A DNA stretch of 64,000 nucleotides, from contig CAYYLL010000003.1 of the NCBI GenBank assembly GCA_964472525.1, positions 111,420-175,419 on the forward strand, in the 5' to 3' direction. Origin of the DNA: SZUA-37 sp964472525 (lineage in GTDB: Bacteria > Pseudomonadota > Gammaproteobacteria > UBA6429 > Thiohalophilaceae). Below, in pieces: positions 40,421 through 48,513 of the stretch (the stretch's first letter is position 1; every line of letters begins with the position of its first letter). A program made the translations under genes and the position numbers. Under the pieces are notes generated by a model. It was not told the origin of the DNA. It ran no database searches and saw only the letters and a list, made by a program, of their open reading frames with translations.

Positions 40421-41041
40421 ATGGCGCAAGTAGCAAATAAACGTTTAGCAATGATGCTTTTCAGCAGTGATGATAACCTCTATTGTCATATGGTTCGAAT
40501 TGTACTTGCCGAAAAAGGGATCAGTTATGATTCTACTTTTGTTGATTTAGACAACACTCCCGAAGATTTACAGGAATTGAACCCTTACAACGAAGTGCCT
40601 ACTCTGGTTGATCGTGAACTTGCGCTGTATGACCAACGCGTTATTGTTGAGTATCTGGATGAACGCTTCCCACATCCTCCATTAATGCCAGTTGACCCTG
40701 TGTCTCGTTCGCGTATTCGCTTATTATTGCAACGGATAGAAAGAGATTGGATGACCTTGTCGAATAAAATTAACAAGGGTGAAGATGTTGAAAATGCACG
40801 CAAAGCATTACAAGATAGCTTAGTGGGTGCGTCACCTATATTTGAACAAAAACCTTTTTTTATGAGTGATGAATACACTTTAATTGATTGTGCCTTGGCT
40901 GCCTTGTTGTGGCGCCTACCGTCTTATGGGATTACTTTACCTGTGCAGGCAAAAGCACTTATTAATTATGCTGATTCGTTATTTGAAAGAGAAGCTTTTA
41001 AAGAAAGCCTGACTGAAGCCGAAAAAGAATTACGCGACTAG
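40421..41041 (+). CDS. sspA: SspA, stringent starvation protein A
   Basis: SspA is a GST-fold protein that binds RNA polymerase and modulates transcription in stationary phase and acid or starvation stress. The frame opens at 40373, but the ATG at 40421 (206 residues) gives the standard N-terminus ahead of LAMMLFSSDDNLYCHMVRIVLAEKG. The GST-like NPYNEVPTLVDRELALYDQRVIVEYLDERFPHPPLMP block is clear. It lies in the conserved petC-sspA-sspB order, after a terminator, with sspB starting 10 bp later. Confidence 0.96.
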   Translation: MAQVANKRLAMMLFSSDDNLYCHMVRIVLAEKGISYDSTFVDLDNTPEDLQELNPYNEVPTLVDRELALYDQRVIVEYLDERFPHPPLMPVDPVSRSRIRLLLQRIERDWMTLSNKINKGEDVENARKALQDSLVGASPIFEQKPFFMSDEYTLIDCALAALLWRLPSYGITLPVQAKALINYADSLFEREAFKESLTEAEKELRD

Positions 41042-41051
41042 TTGTTTGACG

Positions 41052-41486
41052 ATGGTTTCAAGTCGCCCTTACCTTATTCGTGCCATGCATGAATGGATCA
41101 TTGATAGTGACTTAACACCTTATGTTCTGGTGGACGCTAATTACCAGGACGTTGTTATTCCACTCGAGTATGTCGAAGATGGTAAAATTTTATTAAACAT
41201 CAGTCCGGGTGCAACTCAACACCTTAATTTAGGAAATGAATTCGTTATTTTTAGCGCACGATTTAGTGGTAAGGCAATGGAAGTTTCTTTTCCTGTTGGT
41301 GCCGCCTTAGCGGTGTACGCAAAAGAAAATGGACGCGGAATGATGTTTAATACTGATGGTAGCGATGATAGCCCCCCTCCATCGGGTCCCGGTTCTGACG
41401 ATTCAACTCCGACACGTTCAGCAACACCCAGAACCACACCCGCACTCGCTTCTGCAAAAAAGCCCAGTTTAAAAATTGTAAAATAA
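41052..41486 (+). CDS. sspB: SspB, ClpXP adaptor for ssrA-tagged proteins
   Basis: SspB delivers ssrA-tagged stalled-translation products to ClpXP. The 144 residues (ATG at 41052; an in-frame TTG lies two codons earlier) have the substrate-binding domain RPYLIRAMHEWIIDSDLTPYVLVDA...NISPGATQHLNLGNEFVIFSARFSG. A flexible Pro/Ser/Thr/Asp linker follows, and the ClpX-binding tail PSLKIVK matches the usual RPxLRVVK. The ssrA RNA and clpX are not in the window. Confidence 0.96.
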   Translation: MVSSRPYLIRAMHEWIIDSDLTPYVLVDANYQDVVIPLEYVEDGKILLNISPGATQHLNLGNEFVIFSARFSGKAMEVSFPVGAALAVYAKENGRGMMFNTDGSDDSPPPSGPGSDDSTPTRSATPRTTPALASAKKPSLKIVK

Positions 41487-41585
41487 CTATAATTATATTT
41501 TTAAATTTATTCCTTTTTCTAAAACAAGAGACTACATAATCTGTTAAACTATGAAATAGGAACTACAGTTATCTAGGATACAATA

Positions 41586-41843
41586 ATGAGAATTATTTCA
41601 TTTGAAGTATACGGCATGATTTACCCCCATCATGCAGAAAAGCTGGAAGCAGATTTAAATGAAATAAAAGGAATTAGTGTAAGGGTATCATCCAGAAGTC
41701 ATTTAGTGATGATTACATCACATCAACTATTTGATTTACAGGACGTTATTGATGTTATTGAAAGCCACGGTTTTGAAACAGAAACATTGGATGTGGACTT
41801 TATCAACGGTAATGAACTTGCCCTAAGCGGTTCATCCGCCTGA
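41586..41843 (+). CDS. HMA-like small protein without metal-binding cysteines
   Basis: The 85 residues follow the beta-alpha-beta-beta-alpha-beta order of heavy-metal-associated domains. FEVYGMIYPHHAEKLEADLNEIKGISVRVSS aligns with the HMA pattern V-x-GM-x-C-x2-C...L..I.GI..V.V, and VIDVIESHGFE with the closing helix and strand. The metal cysteines are replaced by Y13 and H16. It stands 100 bp after sspB with its own ATG. Its stop codon lies inside the first arm of the inverted repeat at 41839, so the last few residues may have been altered by that element. Function is unknown; metal binding by H15/H16 is possible but not shown. Confidence 0.7.
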   Translation: MRIISFEVYGMIYPHHAEKLEADLNEIKGISVRVSSRSHLVMITSHQLFDLQDVIDVIESHGFETETLDVDFINGNELALSGSSA

Positions 41844-42023
41844 GGAATAACGAGAAGCCCTGAATATATAATGGCTAACAGGCGTTAAAAGCTGGCTTCT
41901 AAAATGCTCACTTACTGATGTAAGCTCCGCTTTTTTAGTGCCAGTTTTTTCACTATACTGGCACTTATGATTTTTTCGCTTTACCTTTTTGCCTTGGTCT
42001 TTAACTTCTCGTTATCCCTCAGG
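41839..42023. repeat. MITE-like element with 19-bp terminal inverted repeats
   Basis: CCTGAGGAATAACGAGAAG (41839-41857) is matched by CTTCTCGTTATCCCTCAGG (42005-42023), an inverted repeat with a single mismatch bounding 185 bp without a gene. Inside are two more inverted repeats: AGAAGCC/GGCTTCT (41853-41859 and 41894-41900) and AGTGCCAGT/ACTGGCACT (41937-41945 and 41957-41965). The last is a perfect 9-bp stem followed by a T6 run at 41971-41976, so it could act as a terminator. The size, nested repeats and lack of coding sequence fit a miniature inverted-repeat element. No clear target duplication is visible. Confidence 0.65.
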
Positions 42024-42067
42024 TTTTCGTGCAAATAACAGTACATTCCTCTTGTTGTATGAACAGA

Positions 42068-43465
42068 TCACTCCGTAAGTGGAAACATCTTGTCTGGATT
42101 AAGAATATTATTGGGATCAAACTGGGTTTTTATTTGGCGCATCAATGTCAGCGCGTTATTATCAATTTCTTTGCCAACATAATTGCGTTTCTCAATACCA
42201 ACACCGTGTTCACCGGATAGCGTTCCGTTTAGTTCTAAAACCAGTTCAAACACATCAGTTAAACAGGTTTGGGCGTTATTGGCTTGGGTAGGATTATTTT
42301 CATCGAGTAGTAAGTTGGTATGGATATTACCATTGCCGGCATGACCAAAATTAACAATGGGTATGCCGTGTTTGTCTGAAATAATTTGCAGTCGCGTAAT
42401 TAACTCTGGAATTTTTGATACTGGTACCACCACGTCTTCATTGATTTTTTTAGGGGCAATGGTACGTAATGCCGGGGAAAGGAGTTTACGGGTTTTCCAT
42501 ATTTTTTCTATATCGGCTTTTGATTCGGCAATATTTAATTGAATCAGCCCTTTGTTTTTTACACTGGATGAAATCCCGTTAATGGCTGCTTTAATGGTTT
42601 CATTATTACCATCAACGTCAATCATCAATAATGCTTTTGCATTATCGGGTAAAGGTGCATCGGCATGTTGTCGAATAATATCCAAACAAGCTGAATCAAT
42701 AAATTCTAATGCGCAAGGGCTAATGGGTTGTGCCATTACTTTTGTGATAGCTTCGGTTGCCGATTCAATATCTTTGTAAAATAATTGTAAAGTTGCTTTG
42801 GTTTCAGGTAAGGGCAATAATTTTAAATGTGCCTGAGTGATAATGGCGAGCGTGCCTTCTGAACCCACAATTAGTCGGGTTAAATCGTAACCCACAACAC
42901 CTTTGGTGGTGCGCACACCCGTTTTAATACGCTTGCCATCGCCGGTAATGGCATGAAGTCCTAAAACATTATCCCGAGTGGTGCCGTATTTTACTGCGCG
43001 TGGTCCGGCAGAATTAATGGCAAGGTTTCCCCCAATGCTACAAAATGCTGCACTGGTAGGATCGGGTGCCCAGAATAATTTATAGTTGGCAAGTGCATCT
43101 TGTAAGGTCTGGTTTAGTACACCCGGTTGTACGGTTGCAACCCGGTTGTCAGGATCAATATTAATAATTTTAGATAAGTTCTCAGTTGATAAAACAACCC
43201 CTTGTTGTAAAGGTACACTGCCTCCTGCTGTGCCGGTGCCGCGTCCTCGTGCGGTTAAGGCAACGCGGTATTTATTACAGAGGCTTACAATTTTTTGTAT
43301 TTGTTCTTCATCGTTGGGTAGAACAACAGCATTTGGCAATTGATGATTACGGCTATTGTCATAGCCATAGGCATAACAATCTGAAGGATCGGTAAAATAA
43401 GCGTTAGCGGGAACACAGTTTTGGAGTTGTAGTAAAAATTCCGGTGCTAATGTTTTGTTAGGCAT
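42068..43465 (-). CDS. FAD-binding oxidoreductase, GlcD/D-2-hydroxyacid dehydrogenase family
   Basis: This 465-residue flavoprotein has an N-terminal PCMH FAD domain (TARGRGTGTAGGSVPLQQGVVLS, VQPGVLNQTL, GGNLAINSAGPRAVKYGTTRDNVLG, VGSEGTLAIIT) and a C-terminal FAD-oxidase domain with VNFGHAGNGNIHTNLL and GTLSGEHGVGIEKR. The family oxidises D-lactate, glycolate or other D-2-hydroxy acids and passes electrons to quinone or cytochrome c; the substrate is not decidable. There is no GlcE or GlcF partner nearby, so a single-subunit D-lactate or similar dehydrogenase is most likely. The gene ends 45 bp from the MITE-like element and starts 8 bp after the SIS gene. Confidence 0.9.
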   Translation of the reverse strand: MPNKTLAPEFLLQLQNCVPANAYFTDPSDCYAYGYDNSRNHQLPNAVVLPNDEEQIQKIVSLCNKYRVALTARGRGTGTAGGSVPLQQGVVLSTENLSKIINIDPDNRVATVQPGVLNQTLQDALANYKLFWAPDPTSAAFCSIGGNLAINSAGPRAVKYGTTRDNVLGLHAITGDGKRIKTGVRTTKGVVGYDLTRLIVGSEGTLAIITQAHLKLLPLPETKATLQLFYKDIESATEAITKVMAQPISPCALEFIDSACLDIIRQHADAPLPDNAKALLMIDVDGNNETIKAAINGISSSVKNKGLIQLNIAESKADIEKIWKTRKLLSPALRTIAPKKINEDVVVPVSKIPELITRLQIISDKHGIPIVNFGHAGNGNIHTNLLLDENNPTQANNAQTCLTDVFELVLELNGTLSGEHGVGIEKRNYVGKEIDNNALTLMRQIKTQFDPNNILNPDKMFPLTE

Positions 43466-43473
43466 GGTTTAAA

Positions 43474-44067
43474 TTAACCAAATAATTGCACGTCTATTTG
43501 GTCGCATAAACAATGCAATGTAAGAATATGTACTTCCTGAGTACGTGCAGTGGAGTCAGTGGGAACACGAATTTCAATATCATTATTATTGAGCTGATCT
43601 GCAATGTTGCCACCATCGCGGCCAGTAAGCGCTATAACGGATATTTGTTTCTGGTGTGCAACGTCTATTGCTCGGATAACATTTTCAGAATTACCACTAG
43701 TCGAAATAGCAATTAGTGCATCACCTTGTTGGCCTAAACCAGAAATCTGTCGGGCAAAAATTTCTTTAAATGAATAATCGTTGGCTATTGCCGTTAATAA
43801 TGAACTATCGGTTGTTAAAGCGATGGAGGGTAATGAGCTACGTTCGCGTTCGAATCGGCAAACCAGTTCAGCCGCAAAATGTTGTGCATCGGCGGCAGAA
43901 CCTCCATTGCCACAAACTAAAATTTTTTTATTATCTTTAAGCGTATGGGCAAGTAAGTTAACGGCCTTTGCAATGGGTTCAATTAAACAATCTTTTGAGG
44001 CTTGTTTAGTTGCAATACTTTGCTCAAACATTTTCTCAATATTGGATGCCGTTTGCGTGTCACTCAT
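43474..44067 (-). CDS. diaA: SIS-domain protein, DiaA/GmhA type
   Basis: This 197-residue single SIS-domain protein shows ILVCGNGGSAADAQHFAAELVCRFERERSSLPSIALTTDSS and GDALIAISTSGNSENVIRAI, shared by DiaA (a DnaA-binding replication initiation factor) and GmhA (sedoheptulose-7-phosphate isomerase). Position next to yraN and lpoA matches diaA in E. coli, whereas in P. aeruginosa the gene in the same slot is usually annotated gmhA. The GmhA catalytic residues cannot be judged safely by eye, so the name is provisional. It lies 42 bp downstream of yraN. Confidence 0.85.
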   Translation of the reverse strand: MSDTQTASNIEKMFEQSIATKQASKDCLIEPIAKAVNLLAHTLKDNKKILVCGNGGSAADAQHFAAELVCRFERERSSLPSIALTTDSSLLTAIANDYSFKEIFARQISGLGQQGDALIAISTSGNSENVIRAIDVAHQKQISVIALTGRDGGNIADQLNNNDIEIRVPTDSTARTQEVHILTLHCLCDQIDVQLFG

Positions 44068-44109
44068 ATTTTCCTCTTCAAATCTAAAATTATTGGTCTA
44101 AGTGAGATT

Positions 44110-44493
44110 TTACGCTTGAAAAGCATCTTTTATCCAGTCTATTTTACTGTTCTGGCTGTTAGTATCGGCCGACATGGATACAACATCAAAACGAGCCGCA
44201 AATTGACTGCTACCCGGTGTTTGTTGTAAGTAGTAGCTTGCTGTTTTGATCAGCTTACGTTGTTTGCTAATGGTAATACTTTCTGCACCACTACCAAACT
44301 GGTTGTGTTTACGATAACGGACTTCTACAAAAACCAGTGATTGTTCATCCTGCATAATTAAATCTATTTCACCAAAACAACAATGGTAATTTTTACAGAT
44401 AAGTTTTAATTTCTGTTCAATAAGAAATTGACAAGCATCCTGTTCAGCTAGTTCGCCGGTTAATAAGTGTTGTGCTTTTTCGAATAACTTCAT
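44110..44493 (-). CDS. yraN: YraN, UPF0102 nuclease-like protein
   Basis: The 127 residues have the restriction-endonuclease-like UPF0102 core: GELAEQDACQFLIEQKLKLICKNYHCCFGEIDLIMQDEQSLVFVEVRYR, where E, D and the E-x-R segment form a likely nuclease site. The biochemical role is not established. It begins exactly at the end of lpoA (1-bp overlap) and precedes diaA, the conserved lpoA-yraN-diaA order. Confidence 0.93.
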   Translation of the reverse strand: MKLFEKAQHLLTGELAEQDACQFLIEQKLKLICKNYHCCFGEIDLIMQDEQSLVFVEVRYRKHNQFGSGAESITISKQRKLIKTASYYLQQTPGSSQFAARFDVVSMSADTNSQNSKIDWIKDAFQA

Positions 44494-46397
44494 TAATTAT
44501 TATTAATTAAACTTGGGCGACCGCTGCGGAACTTGACCCAAGTGAGTTGGCGCTTAACCCGGCGGTATTCGTCCAAACTTAAGCTACCTGTTTCACCATC
44601 GAAACGTTCGTATGAATAATTACTTAAGGTGTTGATTGCGGGAATAATGTTAAAGGCATCAATACCCAGAGCGTATAGACGTTGTAGTCGATTACCCGCA
44701 TCTGAAATAAGGGGTTCAATATCTGCACGTAAACCATGATGTGCGGTACTTTCGGTGAGTACCCAAGGCATATCACCAAAGATTATTCCATCCATATCAC
44801 GGTCTCTTTCCTGATTCAGGTTGCCAGTAAATATATGAGAGGTTGAATATATCGGGATACTAGCTGCATGATAAAATTTTATTTGTGGTCGAATTTGTCG
44901 AGCTTGCCTTGGATAGGCCGCAAGAAAAATAAAGTCAATGTCCTGACGTCGGCGTGGAGTAAATTTCATTTTACGATGTAAAACGGTTGTCAGTTTGCGA
45001 AAGCGATGTCGGCTAGCATTAATTTCTAACAGACTACGGATAGGATGTGAAAAATCACGTTTAGCCGGATTATAGGTTTGCTGCCCTACAACCAGCCCAC
45101 CAATGGCTTCCCATTGCGTTTTGAAAGCATTAAAAACACGCTCACCCCATGGGCCGGATGGATAAAAAGCGGCTGCACGAATATAGCCATCTAACCAAGT
45201 GCGTTGTGCAACCTGACGCGCTTCTTCCTCGGGCGAAAGACCAAACATATATAGGTTGCTAGGTGGTGGCGCTTCAAGACCAATATAATTTAATGCCATA
45301 GTGGGAACGGGCAAAATGTCATATTCGAGTAATTGTTGTATCGACTGTTTACGTAATGGCCCAATAATAAATTGCGCTCCATCGTTAACCGCTTGTTGGT
45401 AAATATGGGAAAAACTTTTTGTGGGATCAGATGTATCGTAAATTTTAATACTTTGCTTACGTTCAGTCGATTGAGAATAATAAGCGGCGATAAAACCATC
45501 ACGAATGGCATCCGATGCTTTTGAAAAATTACCAGACAAGGGCAGCAGCAATGCAATATGGTCGGGTACAGCAACGTCTTCCTGTTTGCGATGCATTAAA
45601 TTTTCTAACATAGCCTGTTGTATAGGGTGATCGGGGTATTTTTGCTGCCATTTACTTATTTGAATTTTCAAGCTAACCGGGTTGAGTTGGTATGCTTTTG
45701 CAATTTTAACCAATTCCATCCAGCCACTTAAGATGTCGGGTGGTGGTGCGGTTATTAATTGTTGTAGTGAACGAATTGATAAATTTGCAAGCAGCCCCCA
45801 AATCTTTTTCTGGTTATCATGGATTAAGGCTTTGTCCTGAATGTAATTTTCAAAGTAAACTCGTTCTTGAGCTGCATCTAAGGAGTTCCCCTGCATTGAA
45901 AACGCAAGAGCTCGGAGCAAATGGAATTCTGCAAGCAAACTTGCATCGGTGTTGACTACAAAATTTGTTTTTAATAATTGTAGTACTTCGTCTGCTTTTC
46001 TTTCAGCAATGGCAATATTGGCTTTGGCTAAAATAAGTAACTGTTGTTGTATAGGTGTTAATAATGAGACATCAATATGAGATAAAATTTGTCGTGATTG
46101 GTGTATTTGATCGATGTGTGCGAAACTTGCAGCGAGTCGTAATTGAATAAATAATGTTTGTGCATCAGATGTGGATTGGGCTAATGCTTGCTTATAAAAA
46201 TCGACAGCAGTCGGGTATTGTTGCTTTATAAGTAAGTTATTACTTTGAATGGAAGCCGCATTTATTTCGGGTGCAGATTCGGTGAGAGCTGGATTATCGG
46301 GGTATTCCTGAGTGGTGGTGCTACAGGCCGCGACTACGATAAAAGATAATAAAAGTAAAATGTTCTTAAAAGTAATACGGTTTAATATTTGAGTCAT
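44493..46397 (-). CDS. lpoA: LpoA, outer-membrane lipoprotein activator of PBP1a
   Basis: LpoA reaches from the outer membrane to stimulate the peptidoglycan synthase PBP1a. The 634-residue precursor has a lipoprotein signal with C25 (VVAACSTT). A TPR-like helical N-terminal domain spans about 50-270. The periplasmic-binding-protein-like C-domain begins at HIALLLPLSGNFSKASDAIRDGFIAAYY, with FIIGPLRKQSIQQLL and the ending LTWVKFRSGRP. It is divergent from rsmI with 22 bp between the coding regions, the conserved arrangement. Confidence 0.94.
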   Translation of the reverse strand: MTQILNRITFKNILLLLSFIVVAACSTTTQEYPDNPALTESAPEINAASIQSNNLLIKQQYPTAVDFYKQALAQSTSDAQTLFIQLRLAASFAHIDQIHQSRQILSHIDVSLLTPIQQQLLILAKANIAIAERKADEVLQLLKTNFVVNTDASLLAEFHLLRALAFSMQGNSLDAAQERVYFENYIQDKALIHDNQKKIWGLLANLSIRSLQQLITAPPPDILSGWMELVKIAKAYQLNPVSLKIQISKWQQKYPDHPIQQAMLENLMHRKQEDVAVPDHIALLLPLSGNFSKASDAIRDGFIAAYYSQSTERKQSIKIYDTSDPTKSFSHIYQQAVNDGAQFIIGPLRKQSIQQLLEYDILPVPTMALNYIGLEAPPPSNLYMFGLSPEEEARQVAQRTWLDGYIRAAAFYPSGPWGERVFNAFKTQWEAIGGLVVGQQTYNPAKRDFSHPIRSLLEINASRHRFRKLTTVLHRKMKFTPRRRQDIDFIFLAAYPRQARQIRPQIKFYHAASIPIYSTSHIFTGNLNQERDRDMDGIIFGDMPWVLTESTAHHGLRADIEPLISDAGNRLQRLYALGIDAFNIIPAINTLSNYSYERFDGETGSLSLDEYRRVKRQLTWVKFRSGRPSLINNN

Positions 46398-46419
46398 TAC
46401 AATATCTTTGTTTATTTAA

Positions 46420-47307
46420 ATGAATAGTATGGATTATAGCGTGAACCAGTCAGACAACATGTTATCGGGTACTTTATATATTGTCGCAACACCGATTGGC
46501 AATCTGGGTGATATGTCACAACGTGCCATTGATACTTTAAAAAATGTTGACTTAATCGCCGCAGAGGACACCCGCCATAGTCGGCCTTTATTACAACAAT
46601 TTGCCATTCGTGCTAGTTTAACAGCTCTTCACGAACATAACGAACGCGGTGTTAGTGAAAATTTAATTGCAAAATTACAAGCTGGTCAATCAATCGCGGT
46701 TATTTCAGATGCCGGTACGCCTCTTATTAGTGACCCAGGTTACTATTTAGTTCAGCAAGCGCATCAAGCTGGTATTCGGGTTGTTCCGGTTCCCGGAGCC
46801 AGTACTTTAACCTCGGCATTGTGTGCCGCCGGGTTGCCAACCAATCGAGTTCATTTTGAGGGCTTTTTAGCAGCAAAAAGTACCCAACGTGTTGCTCGCA
46901 TCAAAGAACTGGTTGAATTTAGCGATACACTGGTTTTTTTTGAAGCACCGCATCGAATTATTGACACCTTATCCGATCTTTGTGACTATTTTGGTGCCAC
47001 TCGACAAGCCGTTTTTATGCGCGAGTTGACCAAAATGTATGAAACGATTCGCGCCGATACGCTAGAAGTTTTGCATGAATGGGTGAGTGCCGATACGAAT
47101 CAGCGTAAAGGTGAAATTGTACTGGTGGTGCAGGGGCAAACGGCTAAACCAGCTAGTGACGAAGTGAATGCAGAAGCCGAGCGGATCCTTAAACTGTTGT
47201 TGAACGAGGTTTCCACCAAAAAAGCGGCGGCATTAACCGCCAAAATTACCGGATTACGTAAAAATAAACTTTATCAGCATGCGCTGAGCTTAGATTCTAA
47301 AGACTAA
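46420..47307 (+). CDS. rsmI: RsmI, 16S rRNA (cytidine-1402-2'-O) methyltransferase
   Basis: RsmI methylates the ribose of C1402 in the decoding centre; RsmH, encoded in the same window, methylates the base of the same nucleotide. The 295 residues begin with a short extension, then GTLYIVATPIGNLGDMSQRAIDTLKNVDLIAAEDTRHS, and carry ISDAGTPLISDPGYYLV and the SAM-site PGASTLTSALCAAGLP. In-frame ATGs at 46429 and 46459 are alternative starts. It is divergent from lpoA and precedes rnpB. Confidence 0.96.
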   Translation: MNSMDYSVNQSDNMLSGTLYIVATPIGNLGDMSQRAIDTLKNVDLIAAEDTRHSRPLLQQFAIRASLTALHEHNERGVSENLIAKLQAGQSIAVISDAGTPLISDPGYYLVQQAHQAGIRVVPVPGASTLTSALCAAGLPTNRVHFEGFLAAKSTQRVARIKELVEFSDTLVFFEAPHRIIDTLSDLCDYFGATRQAVFMRELTKMYETIRADTLEVLHEWVSADTNQRKGEIVLVVQGQTAKPASDEVNAEAERILKLLLNEVSTKKAAALTAKITGLRKNKLYQHALSLDSKD

Positions 47308-47398
47308 GTATTCAGGTTCTCACATTTAACCATTTAATTCATAAATGATGACTTATTAACCCCTAGCTTTGTTTCCACGATTCAGCGATACTATATAT

Positions 47399-47780
47399 GG
47401 AGTTAGCCAAGTAATCGCGGGTATTTAGTTTACTGAATACTGGAGGAAAGTCCGGGCTCCATAGGGCAAGGTGCCAGATAACGTCTGGGCGGCGTGAGCC
47501 GACGGAAAGTGCCACAGAAAATATACCGCCTTTTTCAGCAATGAGAAGGTAAGGGTGAAATGGTGCGGTAAGAGCGCACCGCGCTTATGGCAACATAAGT
47601 GGCAGGGAAAACCCCACCTGGAGCAAGACCAAATAGAGAAACATGCGCCTGATTGGAAACATGATGGGGCAACATGCGGCCCGTATGGTTTCTGGGTAGG
47701 TTGCTTGAGTTGCACGGCAACGTGACAACCAGATGAATGATTGCTCACGACAGAACCCGGCTTATCGGCTAACTCCCTTC
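47399..47780 (+). ncRNA. rnpB: RNase P RNA (type A)
   Basis: This is the catalytic RNA that matures tRNA 5' ends. The closing stem P1 is GGAGTTAGCC (47399-47408) with GGCTAACTCC (47767-47776), 10 perfect pairs. Universally conserved parts are GAGGAAAGTCCGGGCTCC near 47443, GGGTGAAATGGTGCGGTAAGAGCGCACCGCGC as the P7-P10 region (positions about 47554-47585), GAGCAAGACCAAATAGAG, and ACGACAGAACCCGGCTTATCGG near the 3' end, which pairs with the first to form P4. Right after P1 comes CTTCTTTTTT (47777-47786), so the stem plus T run acts as terminator. Position between rsmI and mraZ is the usual one. Confidence 0.97.
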
Positions 47781-47961
47781 TTTTTTCCCCCTTGTTAGGG
47801 TTATTCTCTTAAAATTTCACTTTAACTGACGTTTTTAACCTATTGATTTTAAATGGTATCTGTTTTTATAAAACTGTGCATTTATTAACCAGTGATACTC
47901 ATAAGTAACGCTAAGTCATTGTCATAAAAGAAACTTTTACCTAAAATGTGTACTACATCAC

Positions 47962-47990
47962 TTGATTTGTAGTGATTTGCTCTCTATAGT
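47962..47990 (+). promoter_or_regulatory. Promoter of the mraZ/dcw cluster
   Basis: A sigma-70 type promoter is formed by -35 TTGATT (47962-47967) and -10 TATAGT (47985-47990) with the ideal 17-bp spacer. Transcription would start near 47997, leaving a leader of about 64 nt before the mraZ start. A second -10-like TATAAA overlaps at 47992-47997. The MraZ-type operator repeats begin just downstream. This is the expected main promoter for the cluster, because nearly all genes after it overlap or abut. Confidence 0.75.
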
Positions 47991-47999
47991 GTATAAAAG

Positions 48000-48024
48000 T
48001 GGATCCAAGTGGGGAATTCTGGAT
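48000..48024 (+). promoter_or_regulatory. MraZ operator: three TGG-type repeats at 10-bp spacing
   Basis: TGGAT (48000-48004), TGGGG (48010-48014) and TGGAT (48020-48024) recur with 5-bp spacers. MraZ in model bacteria binds three or more TGGGN boxes spaced by 5 bp in the mraZ promoter region. The spacing matches exactly; two of the three boxes deviate at the fourth base. They lie between the -10 element and mraZ, fitting negative autoregulation. Confidence 0.78.
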
Positions 48025-48060
48025 CACTTTAGCACGAATAGTCACTTTAGGAGCTACAAA

Positions 48061-48513
48061 TTGTTTAGAGGTGTCAACACACTTAACCTGGATGCGAAAG
48101 GGCGTATGGCCATGCCTAGCAAATACCGGGAAAAATTGACTGCGCAATGCAGTGGTCAGTTAGTGGTTACTCTTGATTTAAATGATCCTTGCTTACTACT
48201 TTATCCACTCCCCGCATGGGAAGAAATTGAACGTCAACTGGTGCGTTTGCCAAATATCAATCCCCAAACCCGTAAATTACAACGCCTGTTAATTGGACAT
48301 GCTTCGGAGTGCGAATTTGATAATAGTGGGCGGATTTTATTACCGCCGTTATTGCGCGAACGGGTCAATCTGGAAAAGCGAGTGACCTTGATTGGTCAAG
48401 GTAAAAAGTTCGAAATATGGGATGAACAAGTTTGGAACGAGCAACGTGATAGTTGGCTAGCCGAAACCGGCAGCGAAATCCTATCGGCCGATCTTGAGAA
48501 TATTTCATTATGA
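48061..48513 (+). CDS. mraZ: MraZ, transcriptional regulator of the dcw cluster (TTG start)
   Basis: MraZ is an AbrB-like oligomeric ring that represses its own cluster. The frame is open from 47962, but that start lies in the promoter. The family N-terminus FRGVNTLNLDAKGRMAMPSKYRE begins at codon two of a TTG at 48061, which has a strong AGGAG seven bases upstream. This gives 150 residues (152 in E. coli). The second SpoVT-AbrB half is ECEFDNSGRILLPPLLRERVNLEKRVTLIGQGKKFEIWD. The stop overlaps rsmH by 4 bp. The TTG start may keep its level low. Confidence 0.95.
   Translation: MFRGVNTLNLDAKGRMAMPSKYREKLTAQCSGQLVVTLDLNDPCLLLYPLPAWEEIERQLVRLPNINPQTRKLQRLLIGHASECEFDNSGRILLPPLLRERVNLEKRVTLIGQGKKFEIWDEQVWNEQRDSWLAETGSEILSADLENISL

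Noticed and set aside
41937..41976. Stand-alone terminator for the HMA-like gene
   Set aside because: The hairpin and T run are real but sit within the larger 185-bp inverted-repeat element, so they are described there rather than as an independent feature.
47962..48060. A longer MraZ reading frame starting at 47962
   Set aside because: It begins in the -35 element and runs through the -10 and the operator repeats; the family N-terminus starts at the TTG at 48061.
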